From positions 1 through 9,097 of the forward strand of contig JAICLN010000160.1 of the NCBI GenBank assembly GCA_025925615.1: a stretch of DNA of 9,097 nucleotides. The letters are read 5' to 3'. The notes beneath the pieces were generated by a model that saw only the letters and a list, made by a program, of their open reading frames with translations, was not told the origin of the DNA and did not search any database. This DNA is from Actinomycetospora sp. Its GTDB lineage: Bacteria > Actinomycetota > Actinomycetes > Mycobacteriales > Pseudonocardiaceae. A program made the translations under genes and the position numbers. Positions 8,268 through 9,097 of the stretch are shown piece by piece; within the stretch, counting starts at the first letter, position 1, and each line of letters starts with the position of its first letter.

Positions 8268-9097
8268 GTGACCCTCGATCCCACCCTCGGCGTGCGCTTC
8301 CTGCTCCCGCTCGGCGTCGGCGTCGTCGTCGCGCTGCTCATGACGCCGCTGCACGCCGCGCTCGCGCGGCGTCGGCGCCAGGCGCTGCTGATCGACCGGG
8401 TCGTCACCGGTCGCGTCGCGCGCCTGACCGGCCCCGAGCGCCGTCGCGCGATCCGGCACCTGCACGCCGAGGCCGGGCACCCCGTCAGCGTCGTCGGCGG
8501 GCTGGCCCTCGCCTCCGGCGTCGTCACGCTGATCGGCGCCACGATCACCGCCCACGCGGCGCTGGGGGCCACCGACCGGCGCGCCGTGCTGACGCGGCTG
8601 TTCGACGAGCTGGACGCCTCCGGGCTGCCCACCCCGTCGAGCGCGACGGGACTCACGGTGGTCAGCGTGGCGCTGGGTCTCGTCCTCGCGCTCGCCGTCG
8701 GGACCCTGCACGTCGCGACGCTCGACCTCGAGCGGCGCCGCGCCATGCCGGTGACCCGGCCGTGGCCGTGGTCCCGACGACGGGTCACCTGGCTGGCCGC
8801 CGGGGTGGCCATGCTCGTCCTGCTCGCCATCGGGATCGAGGCGGGGGGCCTCGCGGCCGGGCTGTTCCTGCTCGGGCACCAGCTCACCGCCCGGGCGATG
8901 CGGCCCCGGGTGTGCACCGTCGCGCCCGTGCTCCCCGAAGCGCTGCGCGCCGCCCGCCTGCCCGGACCCAAGGAGCGCCGGCTCATCCGGTCCCGCCGGG
9001 GGCCCGCCCCCGGCCTCCCCGGCGCCGCCGGCCCGCCCACCGGCGCTCGCCCGGCGTCGTCGGGCCCGCCCCGCGACGCCGCCCGGCCGCCCGCGCG
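8268..9097 (+). CDS. Unrecognised multi-pass membrane protein (runs off the window)
   Basis: I do not recognise the family. The 276 visible residues contain about four hydrophobic segments: 10-29 (FLLPLGVGVVVALLM), 74-95 (SVVGGLALASGVVTLIG), 127-150 (GLTVVSVALGLVLALAVGTL) and 174-205. Arg-rich cytoplasmic-type loops lie between them (33-65, 154-173). After about 240 the chain becomes Pro/Gly/Ala/Arg-rich and probably disordered, with no stop before the window ends. GTG at 8268 has an excellent GGGGAGGA 4 nt upstream. The frame shows membrane-protein composition, whereas the alternative plus frame is Ala/Arg shadow. It is probably co-transcribed with the DUF1707 gene 53 bp upstream. I infer a small envelope-associated module, but there is no direct functional clue. 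Confidence 0.75.
   Translation, partial: MTLDPTLGVRFLLPLGVGVVVALLMTPLHAALARRRRQALLIDRVVTGRVARLTGPERRRAIRHLHAEAGHPVSVVGGLALASGVVTLIGATITAHAALGATDRRAVLTRLFDELDASGLPTPSSATGLTVVSVALGLVLALAVGTLHVATLDLERRRAMPVTRPWPWSRRRVTWLAAGVAMLVLLAIGIEAGGLAAGLFLLGHQLTARAMRPRVCTVAPVLPEALRAARLPGPKERRLIRSRRGPAPGLPGAAGPPTGARPASSGPPRDAARPPA

Noticed and set aside
6438..8879. Open minus-strand frame of more than 800 codons extending far upstream of the DUF3048 gene
   Set aside because: Only the part below about 7424 resembles a protein family. The upstream part is antisense to the DUF1707 and membrane-protein genes and has the low-complexity Arg/Gly/Gln composition of GC-rich shadows.

Overview
The window is very GC-rich (my estimate is above 70%) chromosomal DNA. 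It has GC-biased third codon positions, frequent GTG starts and long spurious open frames antisense to the genes. Together with the gene families present (TM2 with a zinc-ribbon head, DUF1707, DUF3048, CsbD, PurU), this points to an actinobacterium. A Pseudonocardiales-type genome is my best guess, but that is inference. I see no mobile element, CRISPR array, tRNA or rRNA.

Layout. (1) 1-1098, minus: a class III aminotransferase closely resembling 2,2-dialkylglycine decarboxylase, cut off at its C-terminus by the window edge. A 117 bp divergent gap with a 10 bp inverted repeat separates it from (2) 1216-1707, plus: a small TM2-domain membrane protein with an N-terminal zinc ribbon. (3) 1670-5196, minus: four co-directional genes. 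In transcription order they are a 98-residue unknown protein, formyltetrahydrofolate deformylase (purU), a beta-lactamase/esterase-family serine hydrolase, and methylthioribose-1-phosphate isomerase (mtnA). The mtnA tail overlaps the TM2 gene by 38 bp, tail to tail. (4) 5197-5592: a 396 bp divergent gap carrying several perfect dyads. (5) 5593-6178, plus: two small genes (81 and 68 residues), the second resembling a helix-hairpin-helix fold. (6) 6189-6226: an 18 bp-stem terminator between convergent genes. (7) 6242-7424, minus: a CsbD-like stress protein gene downstream of a membrane-anchored DUF3048 (YerB-like) gene. (8) 7483-9097, plus: a DUF1707 protein followed by an unrecognised multi-pass membrane protein that runs off the right edge.

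How the genes relate. There is no single pathway here. PurU (one-carbon/purine balance) and MtnA (methionine salvage) are housekeeping or salvage enzymes placed side by side. The right half is rich in small, envelope-related or stress-related proteins of unknown function. The most coherent unexplained signals are regulatory. Three genes (serine hydrolase, purU, DUF1707) have a TANNNT -10 motif exactly 6-7 nt before the start codon and no usable Shine-Dalgarno, which is the signature of leaderless mRNAs. The 5197-5592 gap holds a 9-1-9 palindrome, a 10-9-10 inverted repeat and two overlapping, mutually exclusive hairpins. I did not find a convincing new multi-gene system.
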